From Stentor coeruleus (taxonomy: Eukaryota > Ciliophora > Heterotrichea > Heterotrichida > Stentoridae), in contig MPUH01000079.1 of NCBI GenBank assembly GCA_001970955.1, forward strand, positions 52,009 to 116,008: 64,000 nucleotides of DNA. Reading direction: 5' to 3'. Below the pieces are notes generated by a model. It did no database searches. It saw only the letters and a list, made by a program, of their open reading frames with translations, and was not told the origin of the DNA. Made by a program: the position numbers and the translations under genes. Position 1 is the stretch's first letter. Every line of letters begins with the position of its first letter. Below are positions 1 through 9,597 of this stretch, piece after piece.

Positions 1-669
1 TATTATCAGATAAGGAAAGATGTTTTTTTTTTAGCCCAGCATCAACTTAAGTAACTGGTATAACAAGTATTTGCAAATTCTATAATATATTTTCGCTTAA
101 TAAAGTAAACCCAAGACTTCTTTTTTTGTCCTGATACNTAGCCCAACATCAACTTAAGTAACTGGTATAACAAGTATTTTCAAATTCTATAATATATTTT
201 CGCTTAATAAAGTAAACCCAAGACTTCTTTTTTTGTCCTGATACCCACTGATTTCATAAATTATCCCTGAACTTCATCAGCTTCTAAATATCAGTCAGCG
301 ACATAATGCACCAGAAACAGAAATCCTTTGGCAAAATTTGATACCATTTTTCAAATTGCTTTGATTTCTTCAAACATTGCAAGGAAATACATAACCACAC
401 CATTATCAAGAAAATTTATAGTTTTTGGATACAAAATTTCACAAATAAAAAAATGAGAGTCAAATGTATTACCTTCAATTATAACTATATGCCCATTATT
501 AGCTTACCATTAAACTTTCCTATAATATCATAATCCATACTAAAATATCTACTTTTAATATCATCACTCAATTGTAATCCTACAACAGTACAAACTTGAA
601 AATATCTACCTATTGTAAAAATACTAAAGAATCTGCTAATAATTATTACTGAAATTAGTAAAGTTTAGG
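1..669. other. Spacer at left edge, no gene seen
   Basis: AT-rich sequence without a convincing open frame. It contains the contig-overlap duplication around the N at 138. It lies downstream of the minus-strand gene ending at 670 and is relatively C-rich and G-poor on the + strand, as is usual on the left side of genes in this window. Confidence 0.6.
32..244. repeat. 106-bp duplication around N138 (assembly overlap)
   Basis: Bases 32-137 and 139-244 are the same sequence with about two substitutions, separated by one N. This is best read as two contig ends that overlap but were not merged; the substitutions may be allelic or sequencing errors. Confidence 0.9.
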
Positions 670-1296
670 CTATTCAGTAATTGTCGACATCTTTTCATCT
701 GCAATTAAAAAAAGGACATCAAAACGAAGAGCTGGAAAAGGTCGTAAAGTTGGTACTGACATAAGCTCTTGACTTCTCCAAACTTCAGCTTTTCTTTTTT
801 CAAGTATCCATTCTGTCATGTTTACAATCCCCGTAAATTGTATCATTGCCATTCTATGAATCAAACCTGTTGAGCCAATAATAAACGCTATTGGGGCCAA
901 AAAAAACCAAGTTCTTGAAACTGAGTTTCTTTGACACTCACTAGCAATAAAAGGTGCCACAGCTAATGTGGACATATGGAGCATATTCATAAGTTTTCCT
1001 TCTGGATGCTTATAATAGTTATAAAGTTTGTAATAACATAATCCTCTATGTAAAGCTTCAAATTGATAAGCTTCTTCTTCTGTTATATCACCAAGAAGTT
1101 GCATTCTTTCAACAAATGCTTTTTTTAGAAGTCGTTCTTGATAGAAAAATGGGTAAAAATGTTTTGTCAATTTGGAGTTCGCAGCTTTTTGTAAAGAGAA
1201 GTTTATCATGCTTTTATAATACTCCCAATGATCCCAGTTTTTATCTACCAATTCATTCCATTTCTTCATCTCATCTGTGTCTTCTGCATCTTTCAT
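670..1296 (-). CDS. Hypothetical membrane-associated protein, 208 aa
   Basis: I do not recognise this protein. It reads from an ATG at 1296 to a stop at 670 without introns. The first 100 residues are charged and aromatic-rich and look helical. Residues 103-119 are weakly hydrophobic and residues 129-147 (FFLAPIAFIIGSTGLI) form a clear hydrophobic helix, so one or two membrane passes are likely. The Pro-rich stretch near residues 180-190 is the only other visible feature. It lies 65 bp downstream of the next minus-strand gene, in the same orientation. Balanced codon use and a hydrophobic pattern support a real gene; no function is inferred. Confidence 0.7.
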   Translation of the reverse strand: MKDAEDTDEMKKWNELVDKNWDHWEYYKSMINFSLQKAANSKLTKHFYPFFYQERLLKKAFVERMQLLGDITEEEAYQFEALHRGLCYYKLYNYYKHPEGKLMNMLHMSTLAVAPFIASECQRNSVSRTWFFLAPIAFIIGSTGLIHRMAMIQFTGIVNMTEWILEKRKAEVWRSQELMSVPTLRPFPALRFDVLFLIADEKMSTITE

Positions 1297-1361
1297 AATA
1301 AAAATTATATATTTTTTTTAACACTTAGTTATGGATCATATTTGTTACTATTAAAAATTTC

Positions 1362-2087
1362 TTATTTTGTTTGGTTTTCTGTTTCTGATGGTTTTTTCTT
1401 ATATTCACTGTATAATTTATTAAGAAATGGACTCCTAAATGCTTCATCAAGTATTGATTTATACTCTTCAGCTTTAGAAACTTTATGGGTGCCTTTATGC
1501 ATACCAATTTTAAAAAAAGCTTCAGTATGGAAGATGTGTTTGAAATCCCAAATCTTTGAATAGCTTTTAAAGTTATCTTTGTATGAAAATTTTACTCCTT
1601 TATCAAATTCTTCAATGATTGTATCATGAACTGAATCAAAGCCTATAAATTTCTTTGCATGTTTTTTTCCTACGATTTCTGAGTATTTTTTCAAATCGGC
1701 TGATCTAAGATCTGAACCATTTAATAATCCATAATGTACTAAGAAATCTCTTGTCACATGCTGACAAGTATGGGCTCGATTATCGTATTTTTTTTTTATG
1801 GCAATTTCGCAAAAGGCTTTTGTGGCTTCACCAACAGTTGGTGTTGCAGAAAGATAACCCTGACTTCTTGTTATAGATGGGACAAGATCAAGATATTCAT
1901 AATCTACACGACAGTAACCTTTATCAGTGTATTCATATTTTATTTTTTTGCCTGTGGTTGTTATTGCTACAACGAAACAATGCTTGGATGATAGGAGGTT
2001 TAAAGGGTTTTGGAGGTCGGTTGAACGTTCTTCGATTGTTTGGATTATTTCTTTGAGCAAGTTTGGCTTTTTGTATGTTTTTTCCAT
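1362..2087 (-). CDS. Putative LRAT/PPPDE-like (permuted papain-fold) protein, 241 aa
   Basis: An intact frame from the ATG at 2087. A His in a beta-strand-like context (KHCFVVAITTTG, His36) is followed by a Cys in HTCQHVTRDFL (Cys108). This order, His first and then a Cys in an xCQHF/V-type helix, is the arrangement of circularly permuted NlpC/P60-like folds (LRAT, PPPDE), in which Cys is the nucleophile. Members act as acyltransferases, lipases or peptidases. The similarity is local and read by eye, so the fold is an inference and the substrate is unknown. No signal peptide or membrane segment is seen. The C-terminal third is Lys-rich and shows no motif. Confidence 0.6.
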   Translation of the reverse strand: MEKTYKKPNLLKEIIQTIEERSTDLQNPLNLLSSKHCFVVAITTTGKKIKYEYTDKGYCRVDYEYLDLVPSITRSQGYLSATPTVGEATKAFCEIAIKKKYDNRAHTCQHVTRDFLVHYGLLNGSDLRSADLKKYSEIVGKKHAKKFIGFDSVHDTIIEEFDKGVKFSYKDNFKSYSKIWDFKHIFHTEAFFKIGMHKGTHKVSKAEEYKSILDEAFRSPFLNKLYSEYKKKPSETENQTK

Positions 2088-2201
2088 TAGAATTAGGGAT
2101 TATAAAAAGGTTATTATGGATTAGAGGATTTAAAGATTTTGTTGGAGGATAGGCAAATTGGATACTTTTAGGGTTGGAGATTATAAGAATGAGGTTAGGG
2201 G

Positions 2202-2553
2202 AAATAAAATATATTGTTTATGTTAATGGATTTGTATTTTTGCTATATGATGGGTTTTTTAGTATGAGATAGCTTTTTTGGTTTTTTTTTTAGTGTGAGA
2301 TAACTTATTGGGTTTTTTTAGTTTGATATAGATTTTTAGTTTTATTAGAGATTTAGAATGGATTTCAAGAGTTTATNAAATAAAATATATTGTTTATGTT
2401 AATAGATTTGTATTTTTGCTATATGATGGGTTTTTTAGTATGAGATAGCTTTTTTGGTTTTTTTTTTAGTGTGAGATAACTTATTGGGTTTTTTTTAGTT
2501 TGATATAGATTTTTAGTTTTATTAGAGATTTAGAATGGATTTCAAGAGTTTAT
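2202..2553. repeat. About 175-bp duplication around N2377 (assembly overlap)
   Basis: The sequence before the N (2202-2376) recurs after it (2378-2553), with one substitution and a one-base homopolymer difference. Confidence 0.9.
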
Positions 2554-2974
2554 AAGTTTTTAGATATTTGAATATTGGAGATTATGGCTAAATAATTTCT
2601 GAAGTAAGATTGAGTAAGTAAAAAATTTGTATCAGAAGCATAATGATCATTTGAGGTGTAATTTTTATATTTAGAAGATTTTAGTATGGTTAATGCTATC
2701 ATTTTATAATAATTATTTAAATGATGATAAATCTTCTCTATGATATTAGATGATTAAACTACAAACTGATTTTTATTACCAACAATTTACTCTATAAATC
2801 TAATCTATATCAGCATTAAACACAGTAAGTTTATTGCTTTTATGGATAAAATATTATATCAAATACCCTAATAAGCAATATAGTCTCTGAGATAAGTATA
2901 AAAGAGTAAATGACTAAAAACTACAGATTTAATAATTTTATTTAGAGATATTAGTAATTCTAAGTTAAATTTGA

Positions 2975-3184
2975 AAGGATCTGACATATAATCAAGTTGT
3001 TTTCAATACTTTTTGTGTAGGAAAAAGCTTTGGCTATTTACAGAATGTATTTGGAATTAACCATAAGATCTCATCAATTTTTAAAAAAGACTTGATGGAT
3101 TATAAAAATTGTATAGAACTCGATGAATTTTTTTGGACAATTATACTATCTAAACTAAGCTCCCAGAAGTTATTATTTGATTGA
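2975..3184 (+). pseudogene. Possible relic of a DDE transposase (IS1595/Merlin-like)
   Basis: A 70-codon open frame without ATG, bounded by TGA at 2972 and TGA at 3182. It reads as TYNQVVFNTF...FGINHKISSIFKKD...CIELDEFFW. A short helix-turn-helix-like stretch followed 15-20 residues later by a hydrophobic strand ending in LDE resembles the region before and around the first catalytic Asp of ISXO2/IS1595 and Merlin transposases (VEIDE). I see no second or third acidic residue and no terminal inverted repeats. The call is an eyeballed resemblance; it could be a remnant of an unrelated gene. Confidence 0.25.
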
Positions 3185-3232
3185 AAAACTATTTTGAATA
3201 TTATAAAGTCTACTTTTACTTTTAAGGCCTGT

Positions 3233-3367
3233 TTCTATAATTTGTTTATCTTAAGATCTAATGATGCATATGATAAAACATACTCTAGTATTTTCTTCAN
3301 TTCTATAATTTGTTTATCTTAAGATCTAATGATGCATATGATAAAACATACTCTAGTATTTTCTTCA
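3233..3367. repeat. 67-bp duplication around N3300 (assembly overlap)
   Basis: Bases 3233-3299 are repeated at 3301-3367 on either side of a single N. Confidence 0.9.
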
Positions 3368-3520
3368 AAGTGATTTTGTGTTCTTTCTCAATATTTAAAC
3401 CACATTTCCTATTTTTTTCTTAAGAAAATCTGTTAGATTNCTCTAGTATTTTCTTCAAAGTGATTTTGTGTTCTTTCTCAATATTTAAACCACATTTCCT
3501 ATTTTTTTCTTAAGAAAATC
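3351..3520. repeat. 80-bp duplication around N3440 (assembly overlap)
   Basis: Bases 3351-3430 recur at 3441-3520. Nine unmatched bases (3431-3439) precede the N, so one contig end carries a short non-overlapping tail. Confidence 0.85.
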
Positions 3521-3619
3521 ATCAAAAAAACAAAATTCCCAACAACTCTTACATTATTTCCAATATTTTGATACTAATTTTTTTTTGCATTATAAGAATT
3601 TCCCTATTTTAAAATAAAT

Positions 3620-5227
3620 ATGCTACTTTCAGCCTGTGAACAAGGGGACAAAGAAGCAGTTGAACATCTAGTTTTAACTGAGAATTTGGAACAAAAAAAT
3701 TCTCAAGGATTGACTCCACTCACTATTGCCGCAAAAATGGGCAATACAGAAATCCTAGATGTCTTACTCAACGCTGGGGCAAATTCCAATGCGACAAGTA
3801 ATGTAAAATTTACTTAGTAGACCAGGCAAACACCCTTGATATTAGCTAGTTTGAACAACCATGAAGAAGTAATTAAGAAACTCTTAGAAAAAGGAGCTAA
3901 TGTGAATCTTGCGGATCAAAGAGGTTGGACTCCACTTATAATCTCAGTCTATCAAAACAACGAAAGCATTGTATCACTTCTTCTTGACCATGGTTGCGAT
4001 ATAGAAAAAAAGGACACAGTAACATTTACATAGTTCGGCAAGCAAGCAATTGACCGGGCTAAATCCATTCAAATGATTGAGCTTCTTAAGTCAACCTTAA
4101 GTAAAATGCGTAAAGTTGCTCGTAATAACTGTTCAACATCATCTTTACGTTCCTTAACACCAACAGCTGCACGTAATTCTCAAATCCCAAATCCTCTAAT
4201 GAGACGAGGTTCTCTTGAGACTTTAGGTAGAAAATCATCATTAGAAATACGAAATTCTACACCAGAAAGACCAAAACCTGGAACACTTCAAAAAAACTCA
4301 TCAGAAAAATCATTGTCAATTGACTTCAGAAGGCTTATAAGGGAAAAAGTTGACAAGAAAACTAGGGACAAATTCGGAGATTTTGAAGGAAAATTATATA
4401 AAAAGTGGCAGCCACAGATGAAAAACTATGTAAATGAGTTTATTGAAGACTCTGGGGATACGATAAATAGGAGTTTAAGAGGGATAATTGATGGAAAGAC
4501 TAAAGATATGATGGGGAAATTAAAAGAATATACAAACCGGATTTTTGAGAATTTAAAACAAAACCAAACAACAAGTAGGCCTAGAAGTGAAATGAAATCT
4601 CCTGGAGGTTATATTGATGATACTATAGATGAGTATATGAGTAAATCCAAGCATAAATATAGGAATAGGGTTAAAAAGACTTTAGAAACAGCAGTTGCTC
4701 GGCAAATTAAAGGATCTCTGAGCAGATTGCATTCAGAACTCTTTGAAGACCTACAGTTTTTTTTAAACTCCATGATTTCTGATCTAGAAACCATCCCTTT
4801 GCAGCTTCCAAACTCTTTTCCTAACCCAATTAATCAGTATTTAGCCCCATCTTCTTATAAAAACTCTTCATACTTAGATCAAAATACAGGCAACACATAT
4901 AAAACTATGTCAGGAACTACAGTTCAAGAAATCAGTTATTCTAAAATCCCATCTTTATCTTTAACCCCACAACCTGAGTCTTTTAAAAATTCTTCTCCTC
5001 AAGGAACTATAAATTTACCTCCTCGAGCTCCAGCATCAATTAACTTAAATAGTTTTTTAACAAAACCTTCAGTTAAAAATATTGAAACTACTAAAGCTAA
5101 CTTTGCTAAACCTCCAAAAGTAGTCAATGCAAGTCAGAGTTCAAAAGCTTTACCAAGAGTTGATGTAACTTCAACTTTGAAAGAATTTCTACATTTTGAA
5201 CAGATGTCGAAAACTATGGATAGTTAA
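3620..5227 (+). CDS. Ankyrin-repeat protein with coiled-coil C-terminus (2 introns), 524 aa
   Basis: Three exons: 3620-3802, 3821-4018 and 4034-5227. The second intron (4019-4033) is a standard 15-mer. The first must be 18 nt (3803-3820), because the usual 15-nt acceptor would leave an in-frame TAG. The 18-nt choice restores perfect ankyrin spacing: ANSNATSNTRQTPL aligns with ANVNLADQRGWTPL of the next repeat. About three ankyrin repeats fill residues 1-130. A Ser/Arg-rich linker and a charged helical region around residues 210-300 follow, and the tail is Ser/Pro-rich. Ankyrin repeats mediate protein-protein contacts; the partner is unknown. Downstream spacing to the next + gene is 360 bp. 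Confidence 0.85.
3803..3820 (+). other. Atypical 18-nt intron with tandem TAG acceptors
   Basis: GTAAAATTTACTTAGTAG. The first 15 bases are a canonical Stentor-type intron with A at position 10, but splicing at that AG would place TAG as the next codon. Using the second AG, 3 nt downstream, keeps the ankyrin frame. Confidence 0.7.
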
Positions 5228-5590
5228 TGGGTAAAATAATAAATTTTTAGATACTTTTGTTGATTATTTTAGGATTTGTAGGGTGAATTAGCATTTAAGA
5301 TAAATAAAAGTTTGGATAATGTGTTGAAATTATGATAATAAATTCTATATGTTATGAAATGATAAAACTAATTATTTAACATCAACTAATTTAAAAGCCT
5401 CACAACCAAGCCTAAAACTCTGCATTCATTATCATATCAAAACAACCTCAAACCAATAAAAACTTCAACTTCCTAATCCTCTAAGCCAACACCTTCCCTC
5501 ATAATTTCTTACCTTTCCAACCCTTAAATCCACTAAATACCCATTACCATTATTTAAAGCTATGATTTTTAGTGTATAGTAATAATTAAC
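5228..5590. other. Intergenic spacer between two + genes
   Basis: Nothing is seen here except a composition switch: G-containing and C-poor to about 5340, then C-rich and G-poor up to the next start. Confidence 0.6.
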
Positions 5591-6118
5591 ATGCAGAACA
5601 GGATTAAAATCATGAGAAAGAAGTCTGAAAAAGACTTGAATTTACCTCGAAGTCTCTCAGCACGTATCTCTCCTCTTGCGTTCACACAAAGGTTCATCCC
5701 AGGATCTATTGATTTCGAAGCTTTACTAAAACTCAAAGCTTATGATATAAAATCAGGTCCATCAGGGAAAAAAAACCATATCATAGTTAAAAACTCCCCA
5801 TCAGGTCCACAACTTCCTGTAAAACTTGGTAAAACCAACAGTAATCCAAGTTTGGATAAAAAAATCAATCTTCGCAAACAAAAAGAACAAAAACTTGAAA
5901 AAGACGTTAAAGATGAAAGTACAGATGAAAATCTAGCTTATATTAACGAACTTAAGTCTAAACTTTTTGAAGTCCTTGAGGAAAACAAAAAGTTCAAAAA
6001 ACAATTGCAAAGCAGGAAAAACAATAAGAAAAAAAAGCTTTGGAATGTTGTTGAAAGCTTTAAAAGTAAACTGCAAACTAAGCTCTTAGGGCATAGTATT
6101 TCGAATAATATTATATAA
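5591..6118 (+). CDS. Hypothetical basic coiled-coil protein, 175 aa
   Basis: An uninterrupted frame beginning at ATG 5591. The N-terminal half is basic and Ser/Pro-containing and probably disordered. Residues 95-160 are Lys/Glu-rich with heptad-like hydrophobics (LAYINELKSKLFEVLEENKK) and should form a short coiled coil. There is no catalytic motif, signal peptide or membrane segment. It resembles many lineage-specific ciliate proteins that act structurally in the cortex or at basal bodies, but nothing here proves that role. A second in-frame ATG seven codons later is an alternative start. Confidence 0.65.
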   Translation: MQNRIKIMRKKSEKDLNLPRSLSARISPLAFTQRFIPGSIDFEALLKLKAYDIKSGPSGKKNHIIVKNSPSGPQLPVKLGKTNSNPSLDKKINLRKQKEQKLEKDVKDESTDENLAYINELKSKLFEVLEENKKFKKQLQSRKNNKKKKLWNVVESFKSKLQTKLLGHSISNNII

Positions 6119-6258
6119 TTCTTATTATTAAGAAAAAAAAAAAATTGATATTTAATTCAGTGGGATAATGTATTGAATTGTTGAGAATTTATATAAAAAT
6201 TAAGATAAGATTTAATATATAAGAGAAATATAAGTATAAGGTTAGTAATCAAAGCTTA

Positions 6259-6861
6259 TTAGAAGTTGTTACAACACTTGGATTGGTTTGATGGCTGGGT
6301 ATTCGATTTAAGATGGTTGCTAGATGAAGAAGCTCCAGAAAGAGCTGCAGGGTCACGTTTAATAATCATTTCAGACAAGGATTCGAAAACCTCTGACACA
6401 CCTTCTCCTGTTTTCGCACTTATAGCGAAAAAAGGTAAACAATGAGAATCAGCAAAGGCTCTAGCCTCCATAAAATCCTTGTTTTGAACTAAATCCATTT
6501 TATTTGCAACAAGCACAACAGCTACTTTAGGATCAGCTTTTTGTTGTATTTGCTGAACCCAGCTTTCAACATGATCAAAACTACTTCTTTCAGTTAAATC
6601 AAAGACTAAGGCAATCCCATGAACTCGTTTATAAAATGTTGTAGCTAAAGTTCGATGATACCTTTCTTGACCTGCAGTGTCCCAAATTTGTAAGTTGATT
6701 TCTCGTCCTCTAAGCTCAATAACTTTAGTCTTGTATTCTATACCTATAGTTGGCATTGTTGATAATGGGAATTCGTTTTCTGCAAACCTCAACAAAATAC
6801 AGGTTTTTCCTACGCTAGCATCGCCTAGAGTCAAAATCTTTAGTGTAGGCAGATCATCCAT
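6259..6861 (-). CDS. Rab-family small GTPase, 200 aa
   Basis: All GTPase motifs are present in order: GDASVGKT (P-loop), PTIG (switch I Thr), WDTAGQE (switch II), NKMD and SAK. The TIGIEYKTK and RYHRTLATTFYKR segments are Rab-like, and the C-terminus ends CCNNF, a CCXXX-type double-Cys geranylgeranylation signal. Rabs switch between GDP and GTP forms to direct vesicle traffic; the exact subfamily (nearest to the Rab8/10/13 type by eye) is not assigned. The start is the ATG at 6861. Upstream in-frame residues come only from a 35-bp assembly duplication around the N at 6869 and are not part of the protein. Confidence 0.93.
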   Translation of the reverse strand: MDDLPTLKILTLGDASVGKTCILLRFAENEFPLSTMPTIGIEYKTKVIELRGREINLQIWDTAGQERYHRTLATTFYKRVHGIALVFDLTERSSFDHVESWVQQIQQKADPKVAVVLVANKMDLVQNKDFMEARAFADSHCLPFFAISAKTGEGVSEVFESLSEMIIKRDPAALSGASSSSNHLKSNTQPSNQSKCCNNF

Positions 6862-6904
6862 TTTTATANAAATCTTTAGTGTAGGCAGATCATCCATTTT
6901 TATA
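6834..6904. repeat. 35-bp duplication around N6869 (assembly overlap)
   Basis: The first codons of the Rab gene and its 5' flank (6834-6868) are repeated at 6870-6904 across one N, giving a spurious second ATG. Confidence 0.9.
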
Positions 6905-7892
6905 CTATAAAAATTTAGGATTATACTTTAGACCTTGAAGTTAGTATGATTAGTCTTTTTGATAAGAATTTTTTAGTGTGAAAGCAAAAAATTATTTGGG
7001 TTTTTTTAGGTTTTGATAGGAAATTTAGGATTTCATAGATGGATTTTGTTTTGATAGCAGAAAATTTGTTGTAGAATTGTTGGGATGGGTTTTGTTTAGG
7101 ATTTAAGTTTTGAGTTTTTATGTTTTAAAGCTGACGGTTTTCGATTGATTATAAAAATTTAATTTTTTTTTTGATGAGTTTTGTGTGGGGTTTTTAAAAG
7201 AAGTCAAGTAATTCTGAGTGTTTTAAAGATAAAATACAGGCTTTTAGTTGATTAAAAGTTATAAGAGTCTAATGATTTTTTTGATAATTTAATGAAAATT
7301 AAAATAAACGTATTATTGGTTAGAATAGTTAAATGAGTGTGCAATTTGCTGACATTTGGTTGGGCATAAGATAAATTGTCATAAAATTCATATTTTTACT
7401 TTTTTTTAGTATAAAGTTTAGTTAAGCTTGAATTTGATGTATTTAGATTTTTATAGTATGTTTAAGTAAGGTATTGTTTAAGAAAATTATTGAAACATCA
7501 AAAATATCTACTATATCATATTAAATAAAATCATTACTAGGATTTTCTAAAACTAAACCCTAAAAATTTATCTTATGCATTCAAATATTTTCTTTATTTC
7601 ATTAGGCATTTACTAAAATATAAAAATCTACTCATAACAATATATAAAATTATTATAATCTAATTTAACTTAAGTTCACATAAGCTAAACAAATCCATAA
7701 ACTTTTCAAAATTTCCAAAACTATCATAAAAAAACTACAAAAATCAGCACATTAACTAATTCAAACTATAAAAATTTCAAGATTTTGATTCAATTTATAT
7801 ATATAAATATAAAAACTATCTAATAAACCTCAAAAGTTTTTAGCGCTTATATATTTATATATAAACCCCCATTGTGCCAATAGCCGCTATAA
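6905..7892. other. Divergent spacer between Rab and PARP-like genes
   Basis: About 1 kb without an open frame. The + strand is G/T-rich and C-poor to about 7480 and C/A-rich and G-poor after that, so the two halves mirror each other as upstream regions of the divergent genes. Both promoters should lie here; no specific motif is recognised. Confidence 0.6.
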
Positions 7893-9377
7893 ATGGTGTC
7901 TAAAAAACAGGGCAACGCTAACAAAAAATCTCCCCCAAGTCCCCTCACTTCATCATCCACCATACCAAAGTATTACCAAAAACGTATACTGAAGCACAAA
8001 TCTTCAAGATACTCTCTAAAAATCATCAAAAACGAAAATTTTTTCATAGTGAAATCCAAATACACTGATCGAACAAGGACCATTTCTAATGATAAAGGAA
8101 AATTCGAATGCTTAGTTGATGCAGAAAAAAACCTTAAAAAACTCGTAAGGGAAAAAAGGAGAAAAGGATATAAAGTAACTGAAAAATATGAAGGGGGTTC
8201 AGAAAGTGATAAAGAAATGCAAGAAGCCTCAGATAAAAGTGAAGAAGTATATGAAGAAGCTCTTATAATAAACACTGATGATTTCGACAATGAAAATAAA
8301 AATGAAAAAAACTTAAAAAAACACAAAGAACGAGAGGCTAACAAAAAAGAAAAAAACAAGAAAAAAAAACACCCAATAGAAAACTTAGATTTAAGTGTTG
8401 AAAAAAATCAAAAAAAATCCCCAGACGACCTTAAACGTGAAAAAGCTCAAAAAAACAACTTAAAATCCATGTGGGGTTTTTTACTAGACAAAAAACTTAT
8501 AAAAAGCTATCTTCAGGATAAAGGATACAACATCTCGATGAAGTCTCTAAAAAAAATATCATTTGACGACATTGAAGAAGGGCACAAAATCTTAAAAATC
8601 ATAGAAAAAGTGTTTCTTTACGCTGAAGATAAAAGCATTAAAGATCTCAGTAAAAACTTCTACAATTTATTTCCCCATTTTCTACAAAATCTGAAAGTTT
8701 ATGAAATAGACAGTTCAGATAAACTTAAAAGTAAAGAAGACCTTTTATTAGAAATCGAGTATTTTAAGTTTCTTTATTCTCCATCTATTATTGATTGTCC
8801 TATATTTAATGAAGTTATGCCAGGAGAAAATTTATATGAAAGTATTTATAGGTCAATATCTGCATCTTTGTCTATAGCGCCAATATCAAAGAATGTAATT
8901 TTAGATCATGTTTTTGAGATTCCCGATTCAGTGAATAAGTCAATTTGTTGTAATAAAGCTTTATTATGGTCTAAACATTCTAAACATACTATTCCAAGGA
9001 TATTAAAAAAAGGGTTTATTATGCCTGGAGATGAATCCCCAAGTTTACCTTATACTTATGGTAAAGGTATTTATTGTTATGATTCTTTAGTACCTATATT
9101 ACCAGATAGTGGTCGAATGGTTTTTATACTTTGTGATGTCGCTTTAGGAAAGGCTTATGAATCTTTTACTCAGGATTTTATGTTCCAAAAAGGGAATTAT
9201 GATAGTGTGAAAGGAATTGGAATGATACAACCAAATACTTTTGTCACGGCTAGAGATAGGAGGTTCCCTGTAACTTTCAAAATTAATACGTTCATTCACT
9301 TTGTTTACAATATTTATGGAGTTTTCAGTAGGGAACAAATCACCCCAGTTGCCTTGGTTGAAGTTAAAATAACTTAA
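7893..9377 (+). CDS. PARP-like protein, probably catalytically dead, 494 aa
   Basis: The N-terminus has a degenerate WGR-like stretch (residues 45-105), then a Lys/Glu-rich linker. Residues about 195-295 match the PARP regulatory helical domain, and 300-494 the ADP-ribosyl-transferase fold: YGKGIYCYD, VALGKAYE and DSVKGIG align with PARP1. Active PARPs use a His-Tyr-Glu triad to transfer ADP-ribose from NAD. Here LLWHG is replaced by LLWSK, in an alignment ungapped for 13 residues, so the NAD-binding His is Ser. The Tyr of GKGIY is kept, but the position of the catalytic Glu (LYNEY) reads VYNIY. Loss of His and Glu implies no polymerase activity. A binding or scaffolding role is inferred. Confidence 0.85.
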   Translation: MVSKKQGNANKKSPPSPLTSSSTIPKYYQKRILKHKSSRYSLKIIKNENFFIVKSKYTDRTRTISNDKGKFECLVDAEKNLKKLVREKRRKGYKVTEKYEGGSESDKEMQEASDKSEEVYEEALIINTDDFDNENKNEKNLKKHKEREANKKEKNKKKKHPIENLDLSVEKNQKKSPDDLKREKAQKNNLKSMWGFLLDKKLIKSYLQDKGYNISMKSLKKISFDDIEEGHKILKIIEKVFLYAEDKSIKDLSKNFYNLFPHFLQNLKVYEIDSSDKLKSKEDLLLEIEYFKFLYSPSIIDCPIFNEVMPGENLYESIYRSISASLSIAPISKNVILDHVFEIPDSVNKSICCNKALLWSKHSKHTIPRILKKGFIMPGDESPSLPYTYGKGIYCYDSLVPILPDSGRMVFILCDVALGKAYESFTQDFMFQKGNYDSVKGIGMIQPNTFVTARDRRFPVTFKINTFIHFVYNIYGVFSREQITPVALVEVKIT

Positions 9378-9597
9378 TTTTTTTGAGGAATTTTGAAGTT
9401 GGGTTTTTTGATAGATTAAAATATTTTTAGAAATTTGTGAATAATAGATGATTATGGTTTAAAAAAATTGTTAGATATTCAGTTTAATGTTGGTTATTAG
9501 ATTGATAGGTTTAGATTTTTTTAATAAGGGTATGGTTTAAACTTGTGATAATAAATATGCTGAAGTAAATGATTTGGGAGAAAAAGTTAATAATAAA

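Larger units (their letters stand above)
2088..3619. other. 1.5-kb spacer with assembly duplications and one degenerate open frame
   Basis: No intact gene. It holds three N positions with overlap duplications (2377, 3300, 3440) and a 70-codon open frame without ATG at 2975-3184 that resembles a piece of a transposase and is listed separately. Confidence 0.6.
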
